NCBI GenBank assembly: GCA_016779005.1 | Contig: JADHOL010000008.1 | Span: forward strand, 21,265 to 85,264 | Direction: 5' to 3' | DNA from: Alphaproteobacteria bacterium | GTDB taxonomy: Bacteria > Pseudomonadota > Alphaproteobacteria > Puniceispirillales > Puniceispirillaceae | DNA: 64,000 nucleotides | Shown here: positions 37,283 through 47,926 of the stretch, piece by piece | Position numbering within the stretch: the stretch's first letter is position 1 | Layout of the letters: each line of letters begins with the position of its first letter | Made by a program: the position numbers and the translations under genes | Notes under the pieces: generated by a model | The model's input: the letters and a program-made list of their open reading frames with translations, nothing else | Databases searched by the model: none | What the model was told of the DNA's origin: nothing

Positions 37283-37882
37283 ATGCACATAGAACTTATC
37301 GCAGAGCCTACCGAAGACCCTGACAGTCCTGAGCCTGAACCGGGAAATCACACTCATTTAGATCATAATGGCACCTATTTTGTCGTCGAATTTAAGGCAG
37401 GGTCAGCCTCTATCTCGTTACTTGATGAGCGCTGGATAGATAGTTTTAACCTCATAAATATGAGCGAGCTTCAGTCTATTATAGAGAAAACGATTGGATC
37501 TGGGCCCCACCTTGTTAGCGTGCCAGATGGGCTGATTACAGTTGCAATAATAGCATCAGATGATGCGCATATGTGTCAGTTAAATGGTGATTTTAGGGAT
37601 AAAACAGACCCAACGAATGTATTGTCTTTTCCAGATGGTACCTTTGAGGAAATAGAAGGTGAATTTCATCTTGGTGATATATTTCTAGGTTATGAGACAA
37701 TTAAATCTGAGGCTAAAACGCAAGATATTCCGCTCAGGAACCATCTATTGCACTTAATCGTGCATGGCATTCTACATCTTCTTGGATATGATCATCAAGA
37801 GGAACATCAAGCTCAGATTATGGAGCAAAAAGAAGTGTTACTCTTAAGTTTGTTTAATATTCCAGACCCCTATTCGTTATGA
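37283..37882 (+). CDS. ybeY: Endoribonuclease YbeY
   Basis: Zinc endoribonuclease for 16S rRNA 3'-end maturation and ribosome quality control. The zinc ligands H161, H165 and H171 are in HGILHLLGYDH. At 199 residues it is some 40 longer than usual because of an acidic N-terminal lead (EDPDSPEPEPGNHTHLD) before the core starts near residue 60. No better internal start with a ribosome site was seen. The stop overlaps the corC start in ATGA. Confidence 0.94.
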   Translation: MHIELIAEPTEDPDSPEPEPGNHTHLDHNGTYFVVEFKAGSASISLLDERWIDSFNLINMSELQSIIEKTIGSGPHLVSVPDGLITVAIIASDDAHMCQLNGDFRDKTDPTNVLSFPDGTFEEIEGEFHLGDIFLGYETIKSEAKTQDIPLRNHLLHLIVHGILHLLGYDHQEEHQAQIMEQKEVLLLSLFNIPDPYSL

Positions 37883-38748
37883 GGAATAAAAAGCCTATGA
37901 CTTTCCTAAAGAAATTTAAAATGGGGCCATTTAGTTTTCGAAAGCAATCTGTCAGAGACGAATTATCAGAGCTGATCGAAAATTCCATTAACACAAAGGA
38001 CAGCTTTGATAATCATGAAAGCACCTTATTAAGAAACATTCTAAATCTAAAAGATTTAACAGCTGAAAGCCTTATGGTGCCAAGGGCTGATATTGTGTCA
38101 ATTGATCTTACTGAAGATGTTGATAGTGTAATGGCGCAAATTTGTTCTGCTAATCATAGCCGTCTGCCAGTTCATAATGGGTCTATGGATGTTATTCAGG
38201 GAATGATCCATATTAAGGATCTCATGCCTCATCTGCTTGCAGGTTCTAATCCAGATTTAAAGAAATTAATGCGCCCAGTTTTATTTGTATCCCCTTCTAT
38301 TTGGGTGATGGATTTGCTTCATGAAATGAGATTAAAAAGACGTCATCTTGCCTTGGTCGTTGATGAATTTGGGGGGGTTGATGGTCTGATTACCATTGAA
38401 GATTTAGTTGAGGAGATTGTCGGTGAAATCGAGGATGAACATGATGAAATGGAAATGCCTCGTTTTGAGTTGATTGATGATGATTCCGCAATATCAGATG
38501 CTCGCCTTGAGCTAGAAGATCTTGAAAAGCTGGTTGGACCTTTGGTAGATGATGCAGAGCGTGAAGAAATTGACACAGTGGCTGGTTTGGTGTTTTCTTT
38601 GGCAGGCAGGGTTCCTGTTCGCGGGGAGGTAATTCGCCACCCTTGTGGGCTAGAATTCGAGGTTCTCGAAGGCGACCCTCGTCGTATTACATTGTTAAAA
38701 ATTGATGGTATTCATTCGGTTAAAACGCAAGAAAACAAACATTCCTAG
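37879..38748 (+). CDS. corC: CBS-domain protein of the CorC/HlyC family
   Basis: Cytoplasmic protein of 289 residues linked to magnesium/cobalt efflux. It starts with a short basic stretch, then a CBS pair (about 65-190; LMVPRADIVSIDL and LVVDEFGGVDGLITIEDLVEE) and a C-terminal CorC_HlyC transporter-associated domain (about 205-285). There is no membrane part, as in other stand-alone CorC proteins. It overlaps ybeY by 4 bases and is 18 bases before lnt, the typical ybeY-corC-lnt set. Confidence 0.95.
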   Translation: MRNKKPMTFLKKFKMGPFSFRKQSVRDELSELIENSINTKDSFDNHESTLLRNILNLKDLTAESLMVPRADIVSIDLTEDVDSVMAQICSANHSRLPVHNGSMDVIQGMIHIKDLMPHLLAGSNPDLKKLMRPVLFVSPSIWVMDLLHEMRLKRRHLALVVDEFGGVDGLITIEDLVEEIVGEIEDEHDEMEMPRFELIDDDSAISDARLELEDLEKLVGPLVDDAEREEIDTVAGLVFSLAGRVPVRGEVIRHPCGLEFEVLEGDPRRITLLKIDGIHSVKTQENKHS

Positions 38749-38766
38749 TTTCAGAAATGAGATAAG

Positions 38767-40344
38767 GTGAATAAAGCCGACTCCAAAATAACACAGCTAT
38801 CGAAATGGCTGCACCAGCGCGGAATATTCACGCAAATAGGGGTGATGGGACTATTAGGGGCATTAGCCTCCTTGTCACTACCACCGCTATTTTTAGCCCC
38901 AGCGGTGCTAGCATTTATTCCGTTTTTTATTCATGCATCGAGCTGTAAATCGACTTGGCAAGCAATATTGCTTTTTTGGGGATTTGCTTTTGGCTGGTTC
39001 ACAGCTTCGCTTTATTGGATTTCAGCCTCGTTGTTTGTAGATATTTCTTGGGAAGTTTTGATACTGCCTCTCAGTTTGTTTGCGCTTCCAGCTTTCTTAT
39101 CTGTGTTCTGGGGGTTGGCTGGTTTTCTTGTTTATAAAATGGGGCGCACAGCTGAAGCACGGCTGGTATATTCTGCTCTTTTCATTGGTCTTGCAGAATT
39201 ATTGCGCTCGGTACTATTCACAGGATTTCCTTGGAACTCGCCATCGCACCTTATCTTAACACATGACAATCTATCTCAGATTGCATCACTAATAGGACAG
39301 AACGGCTCTGTTTTTCTTGTTTTAATATCTATTGTCGGTGGATGCTTTTTATATCTTCGCTTTTGGAAAATGGGGGTGCTCTGTCTTCTGCCTCTTCTGG
39401 CTAGTATTGTTTATGGGGGTTGGCGGCTGGATAGTTCCTCTGTTCCAGTAAATGCAGAGTTTGTTCAGAATCCAGAAATTCTAGTAAGAATGGTTCAGCC
39501 AAATGTCCCTCAGAAAGAGCGATGGAAATCAGAATTTAAGAATGAACAAATAGATGCGTTATTTGCGTTATCCATATTAAATAAAGAGCTCCCATCGCTG
39601 ATTATTTGGCCTGAGGCTGCATATCCTTCTATATGGCCAAATTCCAAGGCACAATTTACGAGTTTGGCTAGCAGCGTCCTTCCAGAGAATACACAGCTAT
39701 TATCAGGAATGCTGCGATTTGATGAGGAGAATAAATTATATAACTCAGCATTATTATTTAATGCAGATGGACAATTAACAGGAAAAATTGACAAACAAAA
39801 ACGGGTTCCATTTGGCGAATATATTCCATTTAGAAATAGTTTCATATTTCAGAATTTGAACTTATTCGGAAATAAAATAGATATTAGTGCTGGCCCAAAT
39901 TCGGGGCTATTATCCACACAAGAGAATATCAAATTACAGATATTTATTTGTTATGAGATTATTTTTCCAAATCTTGTCTCATTGCAGGGCAGGCCTGATA
40001 TTATTATAAACCTTACCAATGATGCTTGGTTCGGCAATACGCTTGGACCTTATCAGCATTTAAGCCAGGCGCGTCTTAGAGCGATCGAAAAAGGGGTGCC
40101 ACTTGTTCGAGTAGCAAATACTGGAATTTCAGCAGCCTTTAACTATCAAGGGCTGTTGCTTGGAAAAATAGACTTGATGGAACAAGGTGTTTTGGATGTT
40201 CTGGTATCTCTTCAGCAACAAAATACGATTTATAGCCAATATAGGTGGAAAATCGTTGTTTCCATTATTTCTATACTTATTTTATGTTCAGTTTTGCTTG
40301 ACGTGAATTTTTTAACAAGGCAGAAAACCAAAAACATAAACTAA
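38767..40344 (+). CDS. lnt: Apolipoprotein N-acyltransferase Lnt
   Basis: Inner-membrane enzyme that adds the third acyl chain to lipoproteins. The 525-residue protein has about seven N-terminal membrane helices, then a nitrilase-fold periplasmic domain with catalytic Glu283 (IIWPEAAYP), Lys343 (DKQKRVPFGEY) and Cys395 (IFICYEIIFP), and one C-terminal helix. The start is GTG with GAGATAAG ahead. At least three lipoprotein genes in this window (BON, LppC and the repeat lipoprotein) encode likely substrates. Confidence 0.96.
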   Translation: MNKADSKITQLSKWLHQRGIFTQIGVMGLLGALASLSLPPLFLAPAVLAFIPFFIHASSCKSTWQAILLFWGFAFGWFTASLYWISASLFVDISWEVLILPLSLFALPAFLSVFWGLAGFLVYKMGRTAEARLVYSALFIGLAELLRSVLFTGFPWNSPSHLILTHDNLSQIASLIGQNGSVFLVLISIVGGCFLYLRFWKMGVLCLLPLLASIVYGGWRLDSSSVPVNAEFVQNPEILVRMVQPNVPQKERWKSEFKNEQIDALFALSILNKELPSLIIWPEAAYPSIWPNSKAQFTSLASSVLPENTQLLSGMLRFDEENKLYNSALLFNADGQLTGKIDKQKRVPFGEYIPFRNSFIFQNLNLFGNKIDISAGPNSGLLSTQENIKLQIFICYEIIFPNLVSLQGRPDIIINLTNDAWFGNTLGPYQHLSQARLRAIEKGVPLVRVANTGISAAFNYQGLLLGKIDLMEQGVLDVLVSLQQQNTIYSQYRWKIVVSIISILILCSVLLDVNFLTRQKTKNIN

Positions 40345-40356
40345 GGGTATTAAAAA

Positions 40357-41532
40357 ATGTCTCATTTATTCACTTCTGAATCCGTGTCCGAAGGGCACCC
40401 AGATAAGGTCTGTGATAGGATTTCGGACACTATTTTAGATCTGTTTTTGGCATATGAGCCTGAAGCACGCGTGGCCTGCGAGACTCTCGCTACAACAAAT
40501 CGTATTATATTGGCAGGCGAGGTTAGAGCAAGTACAGCAGTGCTGCCAATAATCATGGAAAAGATAGAGCCAGCAGTTCGTGCTGCGGTCAAAGATATTG
40601 GCTATGAGCAGGAAAAGTTTCATCACGCTCATTTTGAGTTCCAGAATTATCTTCACGAGCAATCAGCAGATATATCGCAAGGGGTAGATAGCGGCTCTCA
40701 TAAAGATGAGGGCGCTGGGGATCAGGGATTGATGTTTGGTTACGCATGTACAGAAACAGAATCACTCATGCCAGCTGCAATTCATTATTCTCATGCAATC
40801 TTAAAAAAGCTTGCTTCGGTTCGCAAGCAAGATTCAGACTCTATCCTTGGGCCTGATTCCAAATCACAAGTCACGTTGCAATATAGTGATACTGGCAAAG
40901 TAATCGGTGTAGATACTATTGTTTTATCAACCCAGCACGCTGTGGGTGTCACTACTGAAGAAATTCGTAAACTCGTAACCCCGCTAATTGCAAAATTGCT
41001 GCCAGAAGGCTGGATGGTTAGCAAAGACAGGTTTTTGGTAAATCCAACAGGAAAGTTTGAAATTGGTGGCCCCAATGGGGATGCTGGTCTTACAGGCAGA
41101 AAAATAATAGTTGATACTTATGGCGGTGCTGCTCCACATGGTGGCGGCGCATTTTCAGGAAAAGACCCAACAAAGGTAGATAGGTCAGCAGCCTATGCAG
41201 CAAGGTATCTTGCAAAGAATATTGTTGCAGCAGAGCTTGCAGAGAAATGCACCATTCAAGTTGCGTATGCCATTGGCGTCTCACAACCTGTATCTATATT
41301 TGTGGATACCCATGGAACGAGTCAATTTGAAAGTAAGAAAATAGAAGATGCGGTTAGAGATGTTATGGACTTATCTCCCAGAGGGATTCGCACCCAGTTA
41401 AAACTCAACAACCCTATTTATGCATGTACATCGGCATATGGACATTTCGGCAGAGATTTTGAGGAAATGGGCAAAAACACCTTTACATGGGAAAACACAG
41501 ATTTAGTAGATAAGCTAAAATCACTTGTTTAA
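40357..41532 (+). CDS. metK: S-adenosylmethionine synthetase MetK
   Basis: Makes SAM from methionine and ATP; tetrameric, 391 residues. Motifs seen: [12 protein letters not shown] at the N-terminus, [12 protein letters not shown] and [17 protein letters not shown]. Only 12 bases separate it from lnt, which leaves no room for a SAM riboswitch directly ahead; it is read as part of the lnt operon, which also places SAM supply beside SAM-using enzymes MiaB and TrmB. Confidence 0.99.
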   Translation: MSHLFTSESVSEGHPDKVCDRISDTILDLFLAYEPEARVACETLATTNRIILAGEVRASTAVLPIIMEKIEPAVRAAVKDIGYEQEKFHHAHFEFQNYLHEQSADISQGVDSGSHKDEGAGDQGLMFGYACTETESLMPAAIHYSHAILKKLASVRKQDSDSILGPDSKSQVTLQYSDTGKVIGVDTIVLSTQHAVGVTTEEIRKLVTPLIAKLLPEGWMVSKDRFLVNPTGKFEIGGPNGDAGLTGRKIIVDTYGGAAPHGGGAFSGKDPTKVDRSAAYAARYLAKNIVAAELAEKCTIQVAYAIGVSQPVSIFVDTHGTSQFESKKIEDAVRDVMDLSPRGIRTQLKLNNPIYACTSAYGHFGRDFEEMGKNTFTWENTDLVDKLKSLV

Positions 41533-41568
41533 ACCTAATCCTTAAAAGGGTAATTCAGGAATAAATTT

Positions 41569-42255
41569 ATGGAAGCGTTTTTACCTTTCTATGGCCGAAG
41601 AAAAGGAAGGCCGCTTCGTAATACATCTAAGCGATTATTAGAAGAATTACTCCCTGCTTATGTGGTGCCAGATAATACATCAGACCCCGCTCAATTATTC
41701 ACACATAACCCAAGCAAACTGTACCTAGAAATCGGGTTTGGTGGGGGGGAGCATTTAGCAATGGTAGCAAAAAACCACCCAGAAAATGCCTATATAGGGG
41801 CAGAGCCGTTTTTAAATGGTGTAAGTTCTTTTCTGAAATACTGCCAGAATGAAGCGCTAAAAAATGTGCGTATTTGGCCAGATGATATTCGCTTGCAGCT
41901 TTCATCATGGCCGAATGAATGCCTTGATGGTATTTTTATTATGTTTCCAGACCCTTGGCCGAAAATCAGGCACTCTAGCAGACGCATTATCAATAAAGAT
42001 AATCTGGCTGCTTTTGCTAGATTAATCAAGGTGGGTGGGAGTCTTCGAATGGCAAGCGATCATGCCAGCGCAAAAAACTGGATTTTATCTGGGATGTTAG
42101 AAAACCCCTATTTTGATTGGACAGCAGAAAGCCCAGATGACTGGAATATGCAACCTCAGGACTGTCCTGAAACCAGATATATGAGAAAGGCTCTAAAAGA
42201 AGGGCGAAGACCGGCTTGGTTTGAGTTTAAAAGAGTATTGGTCGAGCCAAGTTAA
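41569..42255 (+). CDS. trmB: tRNA (guanine-N7)-methyltransferase TrmB
   Basis: SAM-dependent enzyme making m7G46 in tRNA. The 228-residue protein starts with a basic GRRKGRPLR stretch, has the SAM loop LEIGFGGGEHL, and the catalytic region FPDPWPKIRHSSRRI. It follows metK after 36 bases and is the last gene before a repeat tract and a terminator. Confidence 0.97.
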   Translation: MEAFLPFYGRRKGRPLRNTSKRLLEELLPAYVVPDNTSDPAQLFTHNPSKLYLEIGFGGGEHLAMVAKNHPENAYIGAEPFLNGVSSFLKYCQNEALKNVRIWPDDIRLQLSSWPNECLDGIFIMFPDPWPKIRHSSRRIINKDNLAAFARLIKVGGSLRMASDHASAKNWILSGMLENPYFDWTAESPDDWNMQPQDCPETRYMRKALKEGRRPAWFEFKRVLVEPS

Positions 42256-42316
42256 GGGGTATTGGATTAAGTGCCATTATATTATAAAAATCTCTGAGCA
42301 ACCCAGAAAGTACCCC

Positions 42317-42352
42317 AGAACATAAATCAGAACATAAATCAGAACATAAACC
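42317..42352. repeat. 12-bp tandem repeat, three copies, downstream of trmB
   Basis: AGAACATAAATC occurs at 42317, 42329 and 42341, the last with one base changed. It is flanked by two copies of AGAAAGTAC (42305, 42353), so the tract may be the product of more than one duplication. Confidence 0.92.
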
Positions 42353-42449
42353 AGAAAGTACACCAGAAATTATATCAGTAATCTTAAGATACTTGATAAA
42401 GAAAGTGGATTGTGATATTTAACAGATATATTTTCGCGTCAACAGATGT

Positions 42450-42473
42450 GGTGGGCTATTGCCCGCCTTTTTT
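42450..42473 (+). terminator. Rho-independent terminator between trmB and rimP
   Basis: Stem GGTGGGC-TATT-GCCCGCC (7 pairs with one G-U) followed by TTTTTT. It ends only 33 bases before the rimP ATG. It may simply end the trmB transcript, but it could also act as a leader attenuator for the rimP-nusA-infB operon. Confidence 0.85.
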
Positions 42474-42506
42474 ATTGGCTGATAGCACAGAGTTACAAAC
42501 ATATAA

Positions 42507-43010
42507 ATGTCGCATCCAAAACTGACACAAATAATCGAGCCAGCACTTGCAGATATAGGGTACATATTAGTGCGTTTAAATTATACTGTGCCTGTAGAGA
42601 AATCTAATAAGCAGACACGTGGAAGCTTGCAAATTATGGCTGAGCCGACCGATTTGTCTGAAATGACAGTAGAAGATTGCGCTAAAATTAGTAGGCATAT
42701 CGCTACTGTTCTTGATGTGGAAGACCCTATTCAAGATGCATATAATCTTGAAGTAAGCTCTCCTGGCATTGATAGGCCATTAACTAGACTTGCTGATTTT
42801 GATAGGTTTAAAGGGGAGTTGGTAAAGGTGCGTATGCGTGTAATGCAGGATGGAAGAAAACGATTCCGTGGCAGAATTGCTGAAATTGACGAGAATGAAA
42901 ATATTATTTTTGAGGCTGGTTTTGGACGGGTTACCCTTAGCCTTCAAGATCTTGAAACAGTTCGCATTGACCCGAGTAAATATTTTTCGACCCCAGCAAG
43001 GTCATCATAA
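42507..43010 (+). CDS. rimP: Ribosome maturation factor RimP
   Basis: 30S subunit assembly factor, 167 residues with an N-terminal alpha/beta domain (about 1-90; YNLEVSSPGIDRPLTR is the family signature) and a C-terminal SH3-like domain. First gene of the rimP-nusA-ylxR-infB-rbfA-truB-rpsO series; nusA follows after 18 bases. Confidence 0.96.
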   Translation: MSHPKLTQIIEPALADIGYILVRLNYTVPVEKSNKQTRGSLQIMAEPTDLSEMTVEDCAKISRHIATVLDVEDPIQDAYNLEVSSPGIDRPLTRLADFDRFKGELVKVRMRVMQDGRKRFRGRIAEIDENENIIFEAGFGRVTLSLQDLETVRIDPSKYFSTPARSS

Positions 43011-43028
43011 ACAAGAAAAGAGATTACA

Positions 43029-44600
43029 ATGGATACATCATCAGTTCCAGGATTAGAGCTTATTCAAATTGCAGATGTGGTTGCGCGGGAAAAATCAATC
43101 GATCGTGATGAGGTTATCACGGCTATGGAAGAAGCTATTCAAAAAGCAGGTCGCTCAAAATACGGTCAAGAACATGATATTAGAGCAATGATTGACCGTA
43201 AAACGGGTACAATTAGCCTTGAGAGATGGACAGAGGTCGTTGAAGAAGTTGAAGATGATGCAACTCAGATGTCGATTGATGAAGGAAAAAAACATCAAAT
43301 TGAGCTAGGAGCGTTTTTGCGTGAGCCGCTACCCCCCATTGAATTTGGTCGAATCGCCGCTCAGACAGCTAAACAGGTAATTTCCCAAAAAGTTAGAGAT
43401 GCAGAGCGCGCAAGGCAATATTCAGAATATAAAGATAGAGTTGGTGAGATTGTTGTCGGCACTATTAAGCGCGCTGAAAGCTATTCTATTACAGTTGATC
43501 TTGGCAGGGCAGAGGGTGTTATCAGACGTGAAGAGATGATACCTCGTGAAAACTTAAGGCAAGGCGACCGAATTAGAGCTTTTATTTTGGATGTTAGAGA
43601 AGAGGTTAGAGGACCTCAGATTTTCCTATCTCGTGCCGCAAATGAATTTATGGCTAAATTATTCACTCAAGAAGTACCTGAAATTTATGATGGTATAATA
43701 GAAATCAAAGCTGTCGCAAGAGAGCCTGGAAGCAGAGCTAAAATATCTGTCTTATCTCGTGATACGAGTATTGACCCAGTTGGTGCTTGTGTTGGTTTGC
43801 GCGGAAGCCGTGTGCAGGCAGTTGTTGGTGAATTACAAGGAGAGAAAATAGAAATCATTCCGTTTTCAGAAGATCCCGTTGGCTTTGTTGTAAATGCATT
43901 GGCGCCTGCAGAGGTTACCAAGGTTTTGATGGATGAGGTAGCCAATAAAATGGAGGTTGTAGTTCCAGATGATCAGCTTAGCCTTGCTATTGGTAGGCGC
44001 GGTCAAAATGTACGTCTCGCCTCGCAACTTACAGGCTGGTATATTGATATTTTAACAGAAGCAGAAGAATCTGAAAAACGCCAAGAAGAAATTAAGACAC
44101 GTTCTGATAGATTTATTGAAGCCTTAAATATCGACGATGTAATTGCACATCTGCTTGTTGCAGAAGGGTTTGTGATGGTTGAGGATATTGTTGTTACGGA
44201 CATTGAAGAATTAGCTGAGATTCAGGGATTTGATTCAGATATTGCAACTGAAATTCGCAATCGTGCGGTAGAGTTTGTTGACGTTGAAAATAAACGTATT
44301 GAGAGCGAGCTTGCACGCTTGAAGGTTACAGATGATTTGCGTCAATTTGAATATCTGTCTCTTCCAATGATGCTTAAGCTTGCTGAGAACGAAGTTGTTA
44401 GTCTTGATGATTTGGCAGAATTAGACAGTGAAGAATTAATGGGTCTTATTGGAGAGCTTGGTCTTGATGACGAGGCAGAGGCAGGAAATATTATTATGGC
44501 TGCTAGAGCACATTGGTTTGATGATGAGCCTGTTGATGAGGATGCTTTAGAATCATCTTCTGAGACAGATGCATCCGAGCCCTCAGGTCAAGAGGCATGA
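43029..44600 (+). CDS. nusA: Transcription termination/antitermination protein NusA
   Basis: RNA-polymerase-associated factor of 523 residues. It has the N-terminal polymerase-binding domain (1 to about 125), an S1 domain (about 135-200), two KH domains (CVGLRGSRVQAVVGEL and LAIGRRGQNVRLA), then acidic C-terminal repeats with helix-hairpin-helix character (residues 360-510), as in other proteobacterial NusA. It could autoregulate its operon through the terminator in front of rimP; that is inference. Confidence 0.98.
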   Translation: MDTSSVPGLELIQIADVVAREKSIDRDEVITAMEEAIQKAGRSKYGQEHDIRAMIDRKTGTISLERWTEVVEEVEDDATQMSIDEGKKHQIELGAFLREPLPPIEFGRIAAQTAKQVISQKVRDAERARQYSEYKDRVGEIVVGTIKRAESYSITVDLGRAEGVIRREEMIPRENLRQGDRIRAFILDVREEVRGPQIFLSRAANEFMAKLFTQEVPEIYDGIIEIKAVAREPGSRAKISVLSRDTSIDPVGACVGLRGSRVQAVVGELQGEKIEIIPFSEDPVGFVVNALAPAEVTKVLMDEVANKMEVVVPDDQLSLAIGRRGQNVRLASQLTGWYIDILTEAEESEKRQEEIKTRSDRFIEALNIDDVIAHLLVAEGFVMVEDIVVTDIEELAEIQGFDSDIATEIRNRAVEFVDVENKRIESELARLKVTDDLRQFEYLSLPMMLKLAENEVVSLDDLAELDSEELMGLIGELGLDDEAEAGNIIMAARAHWFDDEPVDEDALESSSETDASEPSGQEA

Positions 44601-44612
44601 AACTAGTCATAT

Positions 44613-45251
44613 ATGGCACAACGAACCTGCATTATAACCGGCGAGTCGGATAATTCTTCAAATCTCATAAGGTTTGTTATTAGCCCTGATGGTTCGCTTA
44701 CCCCTGATTTAGCTGAAAAATTGCCAGGTCGGGGTGCCTATCTTATGCCAAAACCCGAATATATCACACAGGCCCTTAAAAAAAATAAATTTGTCAAACA
44801 TATCGACTTTCAAAAAAAAGTATCTCTTGAAGAAATAGAGACATTTACAGCGCTGGTTGGGAATTTATTGCAAAGGCGCTTTGTTGAACAACTTAGTTTG
44901 GCGCGAAGGCAAGGCAGTGCCATTGCTGGCGCAGGAAAATTAAAGGAAAACGCCTCGTTAATCGGTCTATTAATCTCAAATGATGCATCTGTTAGAGAGG
45001 CAAGACAGTTAGAATCTGCAACAAGCCCGAATTGGGTTATGAGAGATATTCCAGCTGAAACATTAGGAGAGGCATTCGGGCGAAATTCTATTGCATATGT
45101 TGGGCTACTTCGCTCAAAAAATGCAAAAAGTAAGTTTGATGGACGTAGCATTCAGCATTCTTTTCAAAGATGGAAGCCATTTATTCATGTCATCCCTTGT
45201 CATGAGGGCACTGACGGGTGTATCAACGAACCAGATTTAGATGCTAAATAA
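44613..45251 (+). CDS. ylxR: YlxR-family RNA-binding protein (DUF448)
   Basis: Protein of 212 residues between nusA and infB. The N-terminal YlxR domain (about 2-85) has RTCIITGE and the KLPGRGAYL motif; the C-terminal half resembles an L7Ae-type ribosomal fold (about 95-180: ARRQGSAIAGAGK, then ISNDASVRE). This two-domain form is the alphaproteobacterial type. YlxR in other bacteria binds RNA and affects nucleoid or RNase P activity; its role here is not shown by sequence. Confidence 0.9.
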   Translation: MAQRTCIITGESDNSSNLIRFVISPDGSLTPDLAEKLPGRGAYLMPKPEYITQALKKNKFVKHIDFQKKVSLEEIETFTALVGNLLQRRFVEQLSLARRQGSAIAGAGKLKENASLIGLLISNDASVREARQLESATSPNWVMRDIPAETLGEAFGRNSIAYVGLLRSKNAKSKFDGRSIQHSFQRWKPFIHVIPCHEGTDGCINEPDLDAK

Positions 45252-45279
45252 GCTTTAGGGTAAGCAAGAAGGGCGTATA

Positions 45280-47871
45280 ATGAGCGAAGACACGAACAAG
45301 ACCAAGACGTTAAGTTTGTCAGGAACTGGCAAATTATCCCTTGGTGGTTTGGACTCCCCGCCTCGTCGAGGTGCTGAAGTTAGTGCTAGAAGAGGCAAAA
45401 CCGTGCAGGTAGAAGTGCGGCGCAAACGTGCGCCTGCTAGCCAGATACAAAGAACGCCTTCGGCATCACCAGGGCAGACCCCCCCTCCGCCTCCAGCGCC
45501 AGTATCAACACCTGTTGAAGTTGAGGCAGAAAGCCAGCTACAAGATGGTCTTACGGCTACAGAACGCGCTAATCGTATAGCTGTTCTGAAGCAGGGTATT
45601 AAACGCTCTGAAGATTCTGTAGCTGCGTTAAAAGAAGAAACAAAGAATTCAGGCTCAGCTGAAGCAGAAGGATCTGATGCATCAGATGTAGCAACAAAAG
45701 AGCCAGAAAAAGAAGAAGATCCGTTATCTATAAGACGTCGTGCAGAATTAGCCGAGCTAGAAGAAATAGAAGCGCAATCAAGAGCCAAAAAAGAAGAAGA
45801 GCTTGCTAAAATTGAGGCTGAAAATCTAAAACGGCAACAATCAAATCCCGCACCTACTGATGTGGTTAAAGAAGCGCCTCAAACAAAACGTCCTAGCGAG
45901 GTTCCATCGAACCGGCGCAAACGTGAAGATGATGTTGAACAGCCTCGAAGGTCCCCTGGTAGAATTCGTGAAGTTGATACAAGAAGAAAGAGTAAATTAA
46001 CGATCTCAGAGGCGCTTTCAGGCGCAGAGGGTGGCAGACAACGCTCTCTTGCTTCTGTTAGGCGACAGCGTGAAAAAGCGCGCATGCGTGAAGAAGCCCA
46101 GCCTCAGGTAAAGCAGGTAAGAGATGTTATAATTCCAGATTCCATAACTGTATCTGAGTTAGCGAACAGAATGGCTGAGCGCGCTGCTGATGTCGTAAAA
46201 GAATTGATGAAGCAAGATATAATGGTTACCGCTACCCAAACTATAGATGCAGAAACAGCAGAATTAGTAACCATAGAATTTGGTCACAAAGCGCTTCGCG
46301 TCTCTGAATCAGATATTGAAATCGGCCTTTCAGGTGAGGCAGATTCCGAGGATAGCCTTAAGACTAGACCACCTGTTATTACGATTATGGGGCATGTTGA
46401 CCATGGCAAAACCAGCTTGCTGGATGCTATTCGAAAAACAGATGTAGCGGGCGGCGAGTCTGGTGGTATTACTCAGCATATTGGTGCCTATCAAATCAAG
46501 ACGCAAGCTGATAACATTATTACGTTTATTGATACTCCTGGGCATGAAGCTTTCACTGAAATGCGATTACGCGGCGCCTCTACAACAGATATTGTTGTTC
46601 TTGTTGTGGCTGCGGATGACTCTGTAAAAGCGCAAACAATTGAAGCCATTAATCATGCAAAAGCTGCTAAATGCCCTATTATTGTTGCTGTAAATAAATG
46701 CGATAAGCCAGATGCGGACGCACAGCGTGTTAGAAGTGATTTGCTTCAGTATGAAATTGTCACTGAGGATTTTGGTGGTGAAATTCAATGTATTGATGTT
46801 TCAGCTCATACAGGGCAAGGCCTTGATAAGCTAGAAGAGGCAATGATGCTTCAAGCAGAAATTCTGGAGCTAAAAGCAAATCCAGAAAGACCTGCTGAAG
46901 GTTCTGTTATTGAAGCAAAAGTAGAGCGCGGACGAGGCTCTGTTGCTACTGTATTAGTACAACGAGGCACGTTAAAGGTTGGAGACATCTTTGTTGTTGG
47001 CGCAGAATATGGAAAGGTGCGTGCTCTTTTGAATGATAGAGGGGCAAATTTAAAAGAAGCCCTTCCAGGCCAACCAGTTGAGGTTCTTGGCTTAAATGGA
47101 ACCCCAATGGCAGGGGATCAGATTGTTGTTGTTCAAACAGAATCACGGGCACGCGAAATTGCGGATTATCGGAGCAGACAAGCACGTGATAAAGAAGCCG
47201 CTGTTACAGCGCGCGGATCTGTTGAGCAAATGTTATCTGCAATTGCAGCAGGAGAGGCAGAAGAGCTTCCGGTAGTGATAAAAACAGATGTTCATGGCTC
47301 GCTAGAGGCCATAAAAGTTGCTCTTGATAAGCTTGCAACAGAGCAAGTAAAGGTTCGTATTTTAACAGGCGGCGTGGGCGCATTATCTGAGTCAGATATC
47401 TCGCTTGCGGCGGCATCACAAGCGATTGTAGTAGGATTTAACGTTCGCGCTATTCCACAAGCACGCGATCTGGCGCGCCGTGATGGGGTTGAGATTAGAT
47501 ACCATTCCATCATTTACGAAGTAATAGATGAAATTAAACTGGCAATGGGCGGTCTATTAAGCCCAGATCAGCAAGAAGAATTTATCGGATATGCAGAAAT
47601 CAGAGAAGTGTTCTCTGTATCCAAACTTGGAAAAGTTGCTGGTTGTTATGTGACTGAGGGCGTAATTCGCCGAGGATGTAAGGTGCGTCTGTTAAGAGAT
47701 AACGTCGTAATTCACGAAGGCTCTCTCAAAACATTGAAGCGCTTTAAAGACGAAGTCAAAGAAGTGAAAGACGGAACTGAATGCGGTATGGCATTTGATA
47801 ATTATTCTGATATACAACAAGGCGATATGATCGAATGTTTCGAGGTAAAAGAGGTAGCACGCACGTTATAG
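45280..47871 (+). CDS. infB: Translation initiation factor IF-2
   Basis: GTPase that brings initiator tRNA to the 30S subunit. The 863-residue protein has a long charged N-terminus (1 to about 280) with alternating Lys/Glu/Arg-rich stretches, the IF2_N domain, the G domain starting GHVDHGKTS at residues 371-379, with DTPGHEAF and NKCDK, then the C-terminal domains II, III and IV. Order nusA-ylxR-infB-rbfA is canonical. Confidence 0.99.
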   Translation: MSEDTNKTKTLSLSGTGKLSLGGLDSPPRRGAEVSARRGKTVQVEVRRKRAPASQIQRTPSASPGQTPPPPPAPVSTPVEVEAESQLQDGLTATERANRIAVLKQGIKRSEDSVAALKEETKNSGSAEAEGSDASDVATKEPEKEEDPLSIRRRAELAELEEIEAQSRAKKEEELAKIEAENLKRQQSNPAPTDVVKEAPQTKRPSEVPSNRRKREDDVEQPRRSPGRIREVDTRRKSKLTISEALSGAEGGRQRSLASVRRQREKARMREEAQPQVKQVRDVIIPDSITVSELANRMAERAADVVKELMKQDIMVTATQTIDAETAELVTIEFGHKALRVSESDIEIGLSGEADSEDSLKTRPPVITIMGHVDHGKTSLLDAIRKTDVAGGESGGITQHIGAYQIKTQADNIITFIDTPGHEAFTEMRLRGASTTDIVVLVVAADDSVKAQTIEAINHAKAAKCPIIVAVNKCDKPDADAQRVRSDLLQYEIVTEDFGGEIQCIDVSAHTGQGLDKLEEAMMLQAEILELKANPERPAEGSVIEAKVERGRGSVATVLVQRGTLKVGDIFVVGAEYGKVRALLNDRGANLKEALPGQPVEVLGLNGTPMAGDQIVVVQTESRAREIADYRSRQARDKEAAVTARGSVEQMLSAIAAGEAEELPVVIKTDVHGSLEAIKVALDKLATEQVKVRILTGGVGALSESDISLAAASQAIVVGFNVRAIPQARDLARRDGVEIRYHSIIYEVIDEIKLAMGGLLSPDQQEEFIGYAEIREVFSVSKLGKVAGCYVTEGVIRRGCKVRLLRDNVVIHEGSLKTLKRFKDEVKEVKDGTECGMAFDNYSDIQQGDMIECFEVKEVARTL

Positions 47872-47926
47872 TGTAGGGGCCAATGCTGAAATTAGAATTT
47901 GTTTTCTATAAGATTGGGCAAAGCAA

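Noticed and set aside
40345..40356. SAM riboswitch ahead of metK
   Set aside because: Only 12 bases lie between lnt and metK, too short for any known class.
45255..45788. 177-residue minus-strand ORF
   Set aside because: Antisense to the charged N-terminus of infB; Ser/Arg-rich product with no domain, a mirror of codon bias in infB.
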